A stretch of DNA of 64,000 nucleotides. It comes from Garcia nutans. Taxonomy: Eukaryota; Streptophyta; Magnoliopsida; Malpighiales; Euphorbiaceae. Shown here piece by piece: positions 46,516 to 57,738 of the stretch. The position numbers and the translations under genes were made by a program. The notes beneath the pieces are model-generated. The model was not told the DNA's origin. It saw nothing but the letters and a program-made list of their open reading frames with translations, and did not search any database. The stretch spans positions 44,144,001-44,208,000 of the forward strand of contig CANTUV010000035.1 of the NCBI GenBank assembly GCA_947685225.1, given 5' to 3'. Positions within the stretch are counted from its first letter, which is position 1. Each line of letters opens with the position of its first letter.

Positions 46516-49058
46516 TGTAATACCTTTATACCCTATATATGTATAATATATATACCTTGTATATATATAATATGCATATATGGTATAAAAATGTCATGAC
46601 CCGATAAAAATAAAAATTCCCACATCTCATATTTAAACTCCAAAAACACTTTTAAATGTATAATTAAATAATAAGTAAATATTCTTTATAAATTATAGAT
46701 TCCAAAATATAGTTTCATATGAAAATCTCTAGAAAAAATTTACCAGAGTTTTACCTGTAATTTGGACATCCTCAAATTTCAACAAACCACAACCTGCATA
46801 AGAAAATACTTTCAATAAAAATCAATCATATATTTCACCCATACTCTTCAATTTCTCCAAGTTTCTCAAAATATTTATACATATACACATATATTTATCA
46901 AAAATATATGTATAAAACCCACATGATAAAATTTTTCAACACATTCTTTATAATTTACAATATATACATCAAAACATAATATAATATACATAATATCAAA
47001 GTGGAATATAAAACATATACATGTTGGTAGTGTCTCTAATCTTGATGCCCAAAATCACTCTACTAGCAAAATCTCAAATCCCAGAGTTACTGTTTTGATC
47101 TAAATTGACACCATGTGTCTGGCCCCGAAGGCAAATCAAAGTAATTGCTCAAAAGCTAGCCCCGAAAGCAAATAATGAAGATAACCTCATTGGCATGCCG
47201 CCAAATATAGAACTTTAGAAATTGAATAACATACTAGATACACAATTATTTCGTATTTTCCATTATCAATTTCTTTTTCATTTTCTCATAATCAACTAGG
47301 CACATTGCCTCTTTTCTCATTATCAATTAGGCACATTGCCTCATTTTCTCATTTTTTTTCTCAATGTCATTTCATTTTAATTTATCACATTTCTCAATAT
47401 ATCATCAAAATGTATCACATTCCACATCAAAATCACATTACCCAAACACTTTGGGCTATTTTCACATAATTCACAAAATTAACATTTTATGCAATTTAGC
47501 CATTAACAATGACTTTTCACAATGCATTTAATGCATATATAACATTACACATATCATAGCATATTGTTTATGAATAATCAATGCATCAAGTAGCTTAACA
47601 CATTTTCTAACCAAAATGTGTTAAGCCCAAATGTAATTCAATTATGCCACATTTATCAAGAGTTTGTACATACCTCTATAAGCTCTCAAAAGCAAGCCAC
47701 AAATCTCCCACCAAACTTCACTTTCAAGCTGCCCTTCAACACTAGGATTGGGCAAACTACTTTCTCCCATTGCCTATACCAAATGTGATCATAAATAATC
47801 ATTTAGTATCACATTTTAAGGTATTCTCAACATCAAACCTTAATTAAATATCATTCTGGACAAAACCCCAAAATTAAGCCTTACCTCACATTAACATTGG
47901 ACAACCATGTTAAATCATATAAATTGGTGTTTTAAGTTTAATAATATCATTAAAAATATATTTTAATATGTTTAAACCAATTACATTAGTTGAGCACATG
48001 CTTATGTCCAAAACCCTACAATGACATAACCTTCTCCATTGAAGGTTTTCCATTCCAACTCAATCCAATTATCAATCCAAGCTTATATTCATCACTTATA
48101 TCATTAAACAACATGCTTAAAACATTAAAACCAATCAATTAACTAATCTTTGAAAATTCCCTTTCCAAAATCCTAAATTCAACACTTCCATTCCCAAATT
48201 CTAATCAAACTTAGCCAAATCCATCATTTGACTTTAAAATACTTGTTTATGAATCAAAATAACACATTTAAAACCAAATTACACAATTAAATCACATGAA
48301 TTCAAAAGTCCAATTCTCCCATAACCCTAAATTCTCTCTCTTCACCAAACCTCACTCAAACTTAACCATTTTTTTAATCAAACCTTAAAATCATTGTTAA
48401 CTACTCAAAACAACTTCATTCATACCCAAATAGACAATAAAATCATACCATTTCAAAAACCCAAAATTAACATATTCTTAATTTCATGAACATCCAAGGA
48501 AAGAAGTTAGGGAACTTACTAATTCAAGTGGAAAACTCCAAAACTTCACTTGAAACCATGAAAATCTTTCAATTTTGGAAGCTTGGAAGATGAAAATCCT
48601 TGGGCTTGGACATCAATGGTGGTTCAACCACCTAAGGAAGAAGAAGAAGATAAAGAAAACTTGGATGTTTCTCTCTCTTTCTACTTTCATTTAAGACCTT
48701 ATATATATATATATATAATATTTCATTATATTTTTAATTAAATTAATTAATTATTTAATTATTTAATAAAAACCTTAAATTACTTCTTCCATACAAAAAT
48801 AAATTATTTTAAAATTATTTTTATAAATTTTAATTTTCAAGTATAATTATAAAAATGCCACTTGACATTTGACTTTTCTTTTAAAAATGTTGACTTTTGT
48901 TGAATTTGTATATTTTATATATATTTTGCATATATATATATATTACATTTACATTTCACTTTCTCACTTAAAATCCTTCCATTTTCTATTTAATCATTTA
49001 TTTAATTTATCAAATTTAATTTTAATTTATTTTATTTTTAAAAATTAGGGACGTTACA
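46516..49058 (-). mobile_element. Solo Tekay-type LTR L
   Basis: It starts TGTAATACC and ends CGTTACA on the plus strand, i.e. TGTAACG...GGTATTACA in LTR sense. In reverse it shares boxes with the B LTR ('ggcatgcc', 'gaggtatgtac', 'ttaagt...cacatttt'). There is no internal region: exon 2 of the antisense gene resumes at once on the other side. Confidence 0.85.
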
Positions 49059-49679
49059 TGACCTGTTATGGGCCCTAGTAAAGAGATGGTGAGACATCAC
49101 CAATTCTTTTCACTTTCCATGTGGTGAATTAACCATGACATCGTAAGACTTTTACCTTTTGACTGGCATTCCATTTGGGATATGCCCTTTGGAATTGTTT
49201 CCAAATTGGAGGAGCTTGTCTGAGGAGTAGATCATGGATTTGTTGGGTGCCATCCTACATATTCCTGAAACTGATGAGGCTGTGGTTTCTTGGACTTGGT
49301 TGAAAGGGCATATAAATTTTTTAGTGAGGAGGCATAATGACCTTGGAGACTACTCCCTGTAGATTGTTGCAGTGCGATTTTGTTGTTACTAGGGTGTACC
49401 TTCTGGCATACTCGGTGTGATACTATTGATCTAGCTATTTTAATTATCTCGAGGGATTTATCCCATCTTAATGACTTCAATTGGGTTAGCGCCGTATTAG
49501 CTACCGTGTATGAAGAGATGGGCTGACTATCTTAAGGGTTGATGCACTATATTGGGGGAACTCATATTTTTTGGGAGGTATGTACCCCTACCATTTTGCT
49601 TTTATTTTATTAAAGCTTGTGTTCTGATGTTTATCTCCTTGCTATTCACTACAAATGTGGGCTTATGAGTACTTCCCTA

Positions 49680-50129
49680 TTGGGTTGTTCAACCAGCTTG
49701 TAAACCTGGTTGACTTGGCCCAACTTGGCTCAGCTCAAAGTTAGGTCGGGTTTCAAAAGTTATGAGCTGGGCCTCAGGCTTCTCATATGAAGCCCGAGAT
49801 GTTTTATTATTATATATAATATTATATTTATTATATATTATAATATAAAGTAAATTATATTTTATATAATATTTTTTTTATATATTATTGACAATCTTAT
49901 TATATAGACAATAGTATATATACTGCATATATATGCAGTGTACTGCATAAAACATTTGTAGAAAAAAATGCAGAAAAGAAAGAAAAAAAGAAAAGCCGGA
50001 CCTGTTGGCCCAGCTGGCCCGTAGCAGCCCCGGCCATTTAGATTAGGGTTGGGTTGCAAGCTATTTTTTAACTAGAAGTGTTCTCGGGCCGAGCTTTGAG
50101 CTAGGGTAAACTCAGCCCAAGTACACACC
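49680..50129. mobile_element. hAT-like MITE in the antisense gene
   Basis: A 450-base insert is flanked by identical ten-base repeats TACTTCCCTA (49670-49679 and 50130-50139). Its ends are imperfect inverted repeats sharing 'agctcaaag' near 49732 and 50097 (the latter reversed). Eight of the repeated bases would suit a hAT duplication, nine a Mutator type. A small open frame inside is not a gene. Confidence 0.6.
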
Positions 50130-50184
50130 TACTTCCCTAACTTGGCACCTGACCTAGGGAGTCCCCTATTAGATATCTTCCCTA

Positions 50185-50900
50185 TGGGATAACACTGGTC
50201 ATCAATTAATTGATCCCAGCCCCATAGTTCAAATTTTCAAAATTTGCAGGCCATATTCAACAACCTGCTAGTAGATAATATGAGTGTAATATATTTTACA
50301 TCATACATTTTTGTTAGTCTTCTACGATAACATTTCCTCTTTTGTAGGTGAGGTGGTGCCTTTTCAATGGAAGGTTTATCCCTTCCAATCCTGACCACCT
50401 CAATCAAGTTGTCTTTTACTCCAACTATCGGGTAATTTTTTGATCACTGAAGACTCACCAGTACTATCTAGGTGAGCATTTTGGGAGCCAAGCATCCCTA
50501 AATAGAATTATCCCATGTGTACCACATGTTGAATTTGTGGGATGATGCTGTGGGACAACACTGGTCACCAAGTAATTGGTCCTAGCCCCATAGTTCATAT
50601 TTCCAACATTTGTGGGCCATGTTCAATAACCTGTTGGTGGATAATATGAGTGTAATATATTTTACATCATACATTTTGGTTAGTCTTCTACGATGACATT
50701 TCCTCTTTTGTAGGTAAGGTGGTGTCCTTTCAATGGAAGGTTTATCCCTTCCATTCCTGACCACCTCAATCAAGTTGTCTTTTACTCCAACTGTCAGGTA
50801 ATTTTTTTATCACCAAAGACCCAGCAGTACTATCTAGGTGAGCATTTTTGGAGCCAAGCATCCTTGGATAGAATTATCCTGTGCTCACCACATGTAAACA
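50185..50900 (+). repeat. 366-base tandem duplication containing an exon
   Basis: Copy 1 is 50185-50550 and copy 2 starts at 50551 ('tgggacaacactggtcacc'). Both include the intron end 'ttcctcttttgtag', the exon with 'aatggaaggtttatccctt' and its donor. Only copy 2 leads into the longer downstream exon. Confidence 0.9.
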
Positions 50901-51160
50901 TGAAACTAGGAAGGATGACATTTGTATACCCTCACCTCTATAATGGCCTTTTTACTACCAATTTCACACTTCCTGGGATGGATTATGAAGACTTTTACAG
51001 GTCTTCATTTATGCCCTTTATTATTGGTAATTCAAGCAATCAATTCCAATTTACTTATCATTCATTTGAGGCTTCTCACCCTAATACCAGTGCCACTAAA
51101 GCTAGGCGAGGTGTTGCTCGTATGGGGAGAACTACAACTTTGGTAGATACTGTTTATTGA

Positions 51161-51760
51161 CACCGTGCCTGCGCCAAATGGTTCTCAAGCCAAATCTCAA
51201 TTTGCCTTCATCGTGACTCATTATATGCCTCCCAAGGGTGTTCCCCCATACTACTGGTTAAGAGAAGTTGTCACCTATTTTATAAGTGATAACATGGGCC
51301 AGGAGAGGGCTCTTATGCCTGAAATCCCCATTTGCTCCATTGCCAAAAAATCATAATGAGGTAGACTTTGGTTTCTTACTACTTTCTGTGGATTTCCCTT
51401 TTTAGTTTTTTCTCACATTTTCTGGCATACACTTTGCAGTGCCATGATGAATGGATTGAACATACTTTCTTGATGGCTCATTGTTATGAGGCCTTTTTGT
51501 CGATAATATTGGGTCAACTATCTTTCAAGCGTGAAGTAAGGCATCGTGGTAGTAGGAGATAGATTTCTTGTTATGATATTCTTGTTTATGTAGGATCTAA
51601 TTTTTATGTTTAATGATACATGTACTATTGGATGATTATACTCAGATAATTTCAATTTATACCCTTTTATCTGACTAAGTTTAATAGTACTTTTGAACAT
51701 TTTCTTAGTTTAAAATCTACTCCTCTTTTTTTTTATCTATTTTTACTTTTATTTTTTTAT
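51161..51760 (+). other. Possible further exon remnants of the antisense gene
   Basis: Short open stretches (51165-51356 and 51368-51562) may be decayed exons of the neighbouring genes. I recognise no domain in them. Confidence 0.3.
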
Positions 51761-52560
51761 TAGGGATCCACACAAAAGCGCAGCCCGTTCATGCATTGCA
51801 TGGATGGGACAACTATACATCGGGTATTTTCTAACCTTTTGCAGCTTTTTCTAGATTTTTGAGCTTTTCCAGGAGCTTTTAATTTTCTAACAAGTAATTG
51901 TGCTACTATGGAGCCATTTTTTCATCAATATTTGCACCTATGGACCACCCATTTGGATAAAGTGGACAAGATAAATCTAGGTAGATAGGTATTACACTGA
52001 CTATCACTTTGAAAGGGGTAAAATTAGATAAAGATTTTATTCATGCTTGTCTGAAATTTTGGGATCATGTGGATCAGAGGCTCAGGTTTAGTGCTATAAT
52101 GGAGGAGACGTGCCCTACTTTTGAGGAATTTAGTGCTATACTGGGATGTAATAATGAGGCTGAGCTGGCAATTTTTGAACTCCGTACTGGCTATTTTCAT
52201 GCTTTTAAGAGGTTATTTAACTTGAGTAAGGCTGAGGCCACCCTTATGGTGAATGATGATAAAGTGAACCCGTATTAACTTATTGCTGAGTTTTGGGAGG
52301 ACACTGAGGATAGGGTAAGGCATTTATTGCATCTACAAGCTTTGGCATTTTACCTAACTAGTGGGTTTCTGTTCAGAGGTGAGCCATGGTCCCACTGATT
52401 TTGCAGATGGAGGACTCAAGTTCTATTACTGCACTTTTACTGGCTGAGACCATTATTAGTCTTGATAAAGCCTATAGAGCTCAAAGGGATTGGTCAATGA
52501 TTCTTGTTCTCCTTTAAGTAAGAATTTTTTTAACTAGCTTTACTATTAGTAGGTTTGGTT
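51761..52560 (+). pseudogene. Second mobile-domain-like (DUF7745-type) gene remnant in H
   Basis: The plus strand reads 'FIHACLKFWDHVDQRLRF' then 'CPTFEEFSAILG' at about 52030-52150. After stops and a shift it gives 'LILQMEDSSSIT' and 'LLLAETIISLDKAYRAQ' near 52395-52490. These motifs recall the domain called DUF7745, which I associate with extra ORFs of Tat/Ogre elements and with PMD relatives. It follows the 46154-51160 gene in the same direction; whether they were one transcript or two is unclear. Confidence 0.6.
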
Positions 52561-53539
52561 AAGAGATCATCTTCACATTATGGCTATGCCAGTTAGACTT
52601 CCTTATTCTCCTTTTGCTTATAGAGGTAGGCAAATCCTTATCTGTCATGATTCAGAGAGGGCATAGACCTCTTGGTTACTAGAGCTTGGTCTGAATAAGG
52701 TTTTGCACTATTGTCCTTGGTATCATATTTGCTCTTTTATGACTATAAATTTTGGCTACAAGGTTATTTGGTTACGTGGCTTGTCTATGTCAACATTTTA
52801 CTAAGGGACTCAGATTCTTAGACAAATGGGTCATTCTCAGAGATTTCCATCTGATGGTGCAACTCATATTCTTACAGTTATTACTTTTGCTTTCACTTGG
52901 GCCATCCTAAATGGCTAAGCCTGAGAGTTTCATATTATGTGGCCATCCGAGCTGACAAACATAGTTGATGGGTACAGAGGCTGGTTCATTACCATTGTTT
53001 AGCCTAGAGAGAATGTATGATGACTAGTTTTTATTAACAAGCAGGAGGCAGTGACTATTGACTAGATTACCTAGATGTTCAGGGCTTATTTTTTGTAGAC
53101 TGTTTAGGAAGACACTTTAGCTAGTAGGATTTGGTTTACTTCAATTTTGTGCACAAAGGACTTTCATATTATGATGAAAACCTTTTATGAGCATTATGAA
53201 ATAAAAGTTTCATTTTTATTTGCATGTTGCATAGGATGAATGTATTTTCCATGACAATTTAGACCAAACCCAAAGAGGGCTTCCTATGTATCTCTTTATC
53301 ATTTTCTGCTCTAATTTTTACCTGAGTCACCTTTTTAGGTTTTCAACTTGCCGAGATTTTTTTTTTGAGAATCAATTCCAGATAGTTCTATTACAAGAAT
53401 GCCAATGTAATCAGATAAAATATCTTTTAAGCTGATCCATGTTGCATGGACTTGAAAACTTGATGCCATCTAAATATATGAGTATTGCTACTCCTCCTGA
53501 AAAAATCTTCTTGAGCAGGTATGATCTTTTCTAATTTGA
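52561..53539. other. Spacer between the antisense genes and the integrase of H
   Basis: I cannot assign any stretch here. The plus-strand gene probably extended into it, but the reading is too decayed to follow. Confidence 0.4.
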
Positions 53540-54450
53540 CTTAACTTCCCTTTGGGGTCGAGTATCGGAGCCCTGATTTCTTTTAGCACCAATTTCCCTT
53601 CTTATAGCCTTCGATCTCTGACTCTCTTATCATAATGCCTAACTATCTTCTACTGATACCTCTGTACATTGTACAAGTCATTCATTCTCTTTTCATCAAT
53701 AGCATTCAATAAGTCATTGTAGTCTTTAACCCAGTCTGTTTCATTTATATAAGCTTCACAAAGCGTTTGAGCTAACCGAACCTCAACCTTTATCGAAAGG
53801 ACTACTTCCATACCCATACCAGAGAGAAAGAAGTTGACTCAGTTGGTGTTCTGATTGAAGTCTTGTAACCCCAAAGAGAAAAAGGCAAATGCTCGTGCCA
53901 ACTCTTATGACTTTGCGTCATGTTTTAAATGATTTTTTCAATAGTTTTGTTTGCTGCCTTGATGGTGCCATTGGTTTGTGGTCGATAAGGAGAGGACTTG
54001 TGATGTTGTATCTTATATTTTACCATTAACTGAACGACCTCCTTTTAGAAGTGTGACCCATTATTTGATATGATTTCAAATGGAACTCCATACCGATAAA
54101 TGATACGGTATGGATGAAATGGGCTGCCTTCTTAGCATTGAGAACAGAGTAAGAAGCCACCTCTAACTATTTAGTGAAATAATCTATGGCTACAAGTATG
54201 CACTCATGTCCATTAGTCGACTTAGGGGTGATCTTCCCTGTTACATCAATTCCCTATGTTGCAAATGGCCAAGGGGTTGCAGTGGGATGCAATGGGATTG
54301 GAGGCTGCTTTTGAAGCTTAGCTTATATTTGGCAATTATGGCACTTCATAACAAAATTTGAGCAATCCTCTCTCATGGTGAGCCAATATATACCTAAATT
54401 AGTGATTTTTCTAGCCAAGGAGATCCCATTCATGTGGGATCCCTGCTTAT
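53540..54450 (-). pseudogene. pol: Tat-type integrase of element H, degenerate
   Basis: On the minus strand a zinc-binding region ends with 'KCHNCQ' near 54330. The core follows with 'GIDVTGKI' (first Asp) near 54235. The second catalytic position reads 'SNNGSHF' near 54070, with Asn where an Asp is expected. 'SPYRPQTNG' with the catalytic Glu in 'NKTIEK' lies near 53950-54000. The Tat-typical 'SHKSWHEHLPFSLWGYKTSIRTPT' block (given here only in part) follows. Several stops interrupt it. Confidence 0.8.
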
Positions 54451-54906
54451 TACCATATACCCATTCCATTATTTACTGTACTTCAGATTCATCCATACAT
54501 CTGAGGTGAATATTATTCCATGAACATTTATACATCACATCATCATTCAAAATGTACTGACTTGCTAGCTACCTCAAAGTTCTTCAATATGCTTTTGAGG
54601 CCTGTTCGGGGTACTCACCTTTTTGAACAAAGTTAAAAATGTCCCAGAACTACAACTTCTTATCTAACATATGAATTGTATCACAATATACTGGCTAAGT
54701 TTTCACATGAATGGTGATGGGATGAATTACAATCTCTTTTCCCATATGGGTCATAGATGCCAAAGTTGCCAAAGCATCCACAAACTGATTCCTAGTTTGA
54801 GGTAGGTAATGGAATGAAACCTCTTCAAACTAATGTGCTGAGTTTTTCAAGCATCGATGGTTAAGGAACCAAATGCTTTTCTCTTATTTTTCCACTTCCC
54901 TAATGC

Positions 54907-55570
54907 TTAAGATACAATAAGAGCAGAGTCTTCATATACCTTTAAGTTTCTAACTTTCAACTTTAAGCCTACTTCTAGCCTGACTATGCAGACTTCATAT
55001 TTTGCCTCATTATTTGTAACTTCAAAACCAATTTGATTGCTAATGGGATTTGCTCCTCTTCTGAGGGTGATGAGGACAATACCAGCACCATAGTCTTTAT
55101 GGTTAGATGTACCATCAAAGTACATGGTCCATACTTCCTTTTTAATGTTCATGATACCCTCATCTAGGAACTCATGTTCTTCAATCATATCCTGAACATA
55201 AGCAGCAATAAACTAATTAGCTACTACACTCCTTTTATTCACCTTACATGCCACAAACTTAAGATTAAAGGTGGCTAAGACTGCAAGCCATTGTTCCATC
55301 CTACTATCCAAAATTGACCTTTTTATAAGGAATTTCAAGGGGCTCTTATATGCAATTGTGTGCATAGTATAAGAAGCCAAGTAGTGGCATAGTTTTTGAC
55401 ATACCCAAACTAGGGCTAAACATAACTTCTCAATCTGATTATACTTGACCTCATAAGCTAGCATCCTTTTGCTAAGATAGTAAATGGTAAATTCTTTTCT
55501 TAAACCCTCTTCATGTTGACCAAGCATGGCCTTGATGGCTTCTTCAGTTACTGAAAGAAAAAGGAGTAAA
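54907..55570 (-). pseudogene. pol: RNase H pair of element H (RT-linked and archaeal-type)
   Basis: The first module (55527-55213) reads as the RT-linked RNase H, with 'YYLSKRM', an 'EKLCLALVW' helix and 'YKSPLKFLI'. The second (55188-54907) starts with 'WTMYFDGTSNHKDYGAG', includes 'FEVTNNEAKYE' and ends with 'YEDSALIV', the acidic pattern of the additional archaeal-type RNase H that Tat elements carry. Two such domains in a row support the Tat assignment. Both belong to the same polyprotein as the RT at 59317-60172, from which they are separated by solo LTRs F and G. Confidence 0.85.
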
Positions 55571-55575
55571 GGTCA
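55571..55575. repeat. Left target-site duplication GTCAC of solo LTR F
   Basis: It is identical to 59312-59316. Joining the two sides at one copy restores the RT-to-RNase H reading of H. Confidence 0.9.
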
Positions 55576-55717
55576 CTATGAGCAGGGATTTTTACCCCTA
55601 CTCTTGGTGGAATTATTTTTACAACTTTGGCACTATTAGGCTCTAGGCCTTAGAGAATATGGGCCTAAATGCAGAGAATTAGAGTCGCCACCCGGACAGG
55701 CTAAGAAGATAGAAAGA

Positions 55718-55722
55718 GGTGG
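55718..55722. repeat. Left target-site duplication GGTGG of solo LTR G
   Basis: It is repeated at 57739-57743. Removing G and one copy restores the LTR F sequence 'gaggtggatgactcgattcc'. Confidence 0.9.
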
Positions 55723-57738
55723 TGTAGACCCTTAATTTTGGCTCTAGGCAAGTCTGATCCCAATTGATTGAGGCCAAGTCATATTTGGTCCGTTCTTAAT
55801 GGCTTAAACCTAGTTTAAAGCTTTAAATTAGATTGGTCCAATTTTATAGGACCCAAATTTAGTCGGTTCAATTTTTAAGGTTCGAGTTAGGTTTGATTTG
55901 AAGTGAGAAAGAAGTTTAATTTGGTTTAATTCAGTATGGGCATAGCCCATATCGAATTGGACACTCCATTTCGATATGAGCCCATGACATATAGAATTCG
56001 ACCTTGTCCAATTCGATATGAGTGTGTTAATATCATATTGGACAAGCTCCAATTCAATATGAATGTGTCCAATTCGATATGAACATTGTCCATATCAAAT
56101 TGGGCGCGTTTTAATTCGATATGAGCCTTTCTTTTAGTCCTTAATCCTAGCAAAATTCAATTTAAGTTTGGTTTAAATTCTAATTGCACTCAGATAAGCA
56201 GAGAAAGAGTTTTGAAAATCAGGGTTTATTAAGCCAACTTTAACTTAATCTTTAGATATAAATACAGGTTTTAAGGGACGACTAGGGGGATTAAGAAAAA
56301 GATGTAGCCATTTTTTTAGCAATCATAGTTACAATCACCAAAGTAAGAACGATTTGCAAAAGACAGGAGGGTTTGGATTGATTAGTAATCCAGATGGCCA
56401 CCTTTAGCAAATTAAAAAGAGAAATAAAAAAGGAGAGTAAGAGACAGAAAGTAATTAAAGGAGAGAAAGAAAGCAAATGTAAAGAGAGACAGTAGCAACA
56501 ATTGAGGCAGTAGTTGAACAATTTTCAAATTGTTGAAGCACGACCAAGATGCCTTTGTTGATTCGGGCTTTCCAACAATCCAAACAGTAGGCATGATTTA
56601 ATAAATTATCTTGGTGGAGCCAACAAACGTAGGTATGATCTTACTAACTCATTTTAATTAAATTCCATTAATCATCCTTATTATTTAATTCATTGTTATT
56701 TGTTTTGTTTTGAAATCCCACATAATAAACCATAGCTTTAGGTTTAAATGTAATTGAAACTCTAATTGCATGTTAGTCTTATAATCTAAAACCCTAATCT
56801 TGCATGCTAGACCTTAGATTTAGGATTAAACCCTAACTTTGGATATGAAATCATAGTTTTAAGTTAAAATCCTAATTATATTATAAAACCCTAATTTTGC
56901 ATGTTTAACTTTAGTTTCATTAGCAAAACCCTAATTCCATAATAAAATCTATTTTGTGAATCATTTAATCATAAAAACCTATTTTAACCTTAATTGCAGG
57001 CTGGACTACTGTATGCGCGATGCCTTATATTTCTTTAATGGGTTAATATTAAGATGTGTTTGTTTATTTTCTTTTTAATTATTTAATGATTTTCATATAT
57101 ATTGTATTATTTTTCCTTGCTTTATTCTTTTCTTTAGATTTATATGTATTTTTAAAGGAAATTGTAAAAGGCACGTTTCCACACATGTGGGTGCCTTATT
57201 TATTTAGTTTGTGTAATTTAATTTATGTTAAGGATTTTGGGAGTATTATAAGGAACACATTTTCACTTATGGTGGGTATCCTATTTTATTTATTTTACAT
57301 TCTTTGTGGACATTGGGATATTAGAAGGGCATGTTTTCATCTTTTGGATGGGTGCCCATTTTGTTTGATTTGCTTAATCTATAATATGATGATGTTTATG
57401 TATCTTTTAATTGCATGTAATATGATTAATATCATAATAATCTAAGAATTTAATAATATTTAGATCTGAAAAGGAGGTCAGTTCCAATGAATCGGGGCAT
57501 TATGGTGGTGCTGAGTCATTCTCACCTTTCCCATGCGCACCCAACTTTCTGAACCCAATAGGGGGTTAGGGATTGCTTAGAAATCGAGTCATCCACCCCT
57601 TTTTATCTTCTCGGCTCATTCAGGTGGCGACTCCTATTCTCTGGATGTAGGCCCGTGTTCTCTAAGGCCCAGAGCCTAATAGTACCTAAGTTGTAAGAAC
57701 CATTCAACTAGGAGTGGGGGCAAAAATCCCTGCTCATA
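55723..57738 (+). mobile_element. Solo Tat-type LTR G nested in F
   Basis: It runs TGTAGACCCTTAATTTTGG to CCCTGCTCATA, 2016 bases, in the opposite orientation to its host LTR F. It contains 'aattcgatatg' inverted motifs (55925-56130) and four 'aaaccctaa' telo-box motifs (about 56787-56940). It also has 'tggcgactcc' about 105 bases before its end. An open frame at 57056-57445 is LTR sequence, not a gene. Confidence 0.9.

Larger units (their letters stand above)
46154..51160 (+). pseudogene. Antisense plant-mobile-domain-like gene of element H, broken
   Basis: Exon 1 (46154-46258, 35 codons) ends GAG|GTATGC. Exon 2 starts after TTACAG at 46398, carries a TAG near 46499, is split by solo LTR L (46516-49058), and continues to a GAG|GTATGT donor at 49577. 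It has features of the plant mobile domain (PMD): an 'ALVKRW' block followed by 'FHFPCGELTMT', and later a 'SAVLATVYEEM' block. A further coding segment near 49650-50190 with 'MWAYEYFP'-like reading is interrupted by a MITE. Later exons near 50343-50430 and 50704-51160 include 'NGRFIPS' and 'FEASHPN' stretches. PMD proteins occur in host silencing factors and in transposons. Stops and four insertions or duplications make it a pseudogene; its function in the element is unknown. Confidence 0.65.

Noticed and set aside
57056..57445. 129-codon hydrophobic frame that looks like a membrane protein
   Set aside because: It lies wholly inside solo LTR G; the matching stretches of the other LTRs in the family are not open.
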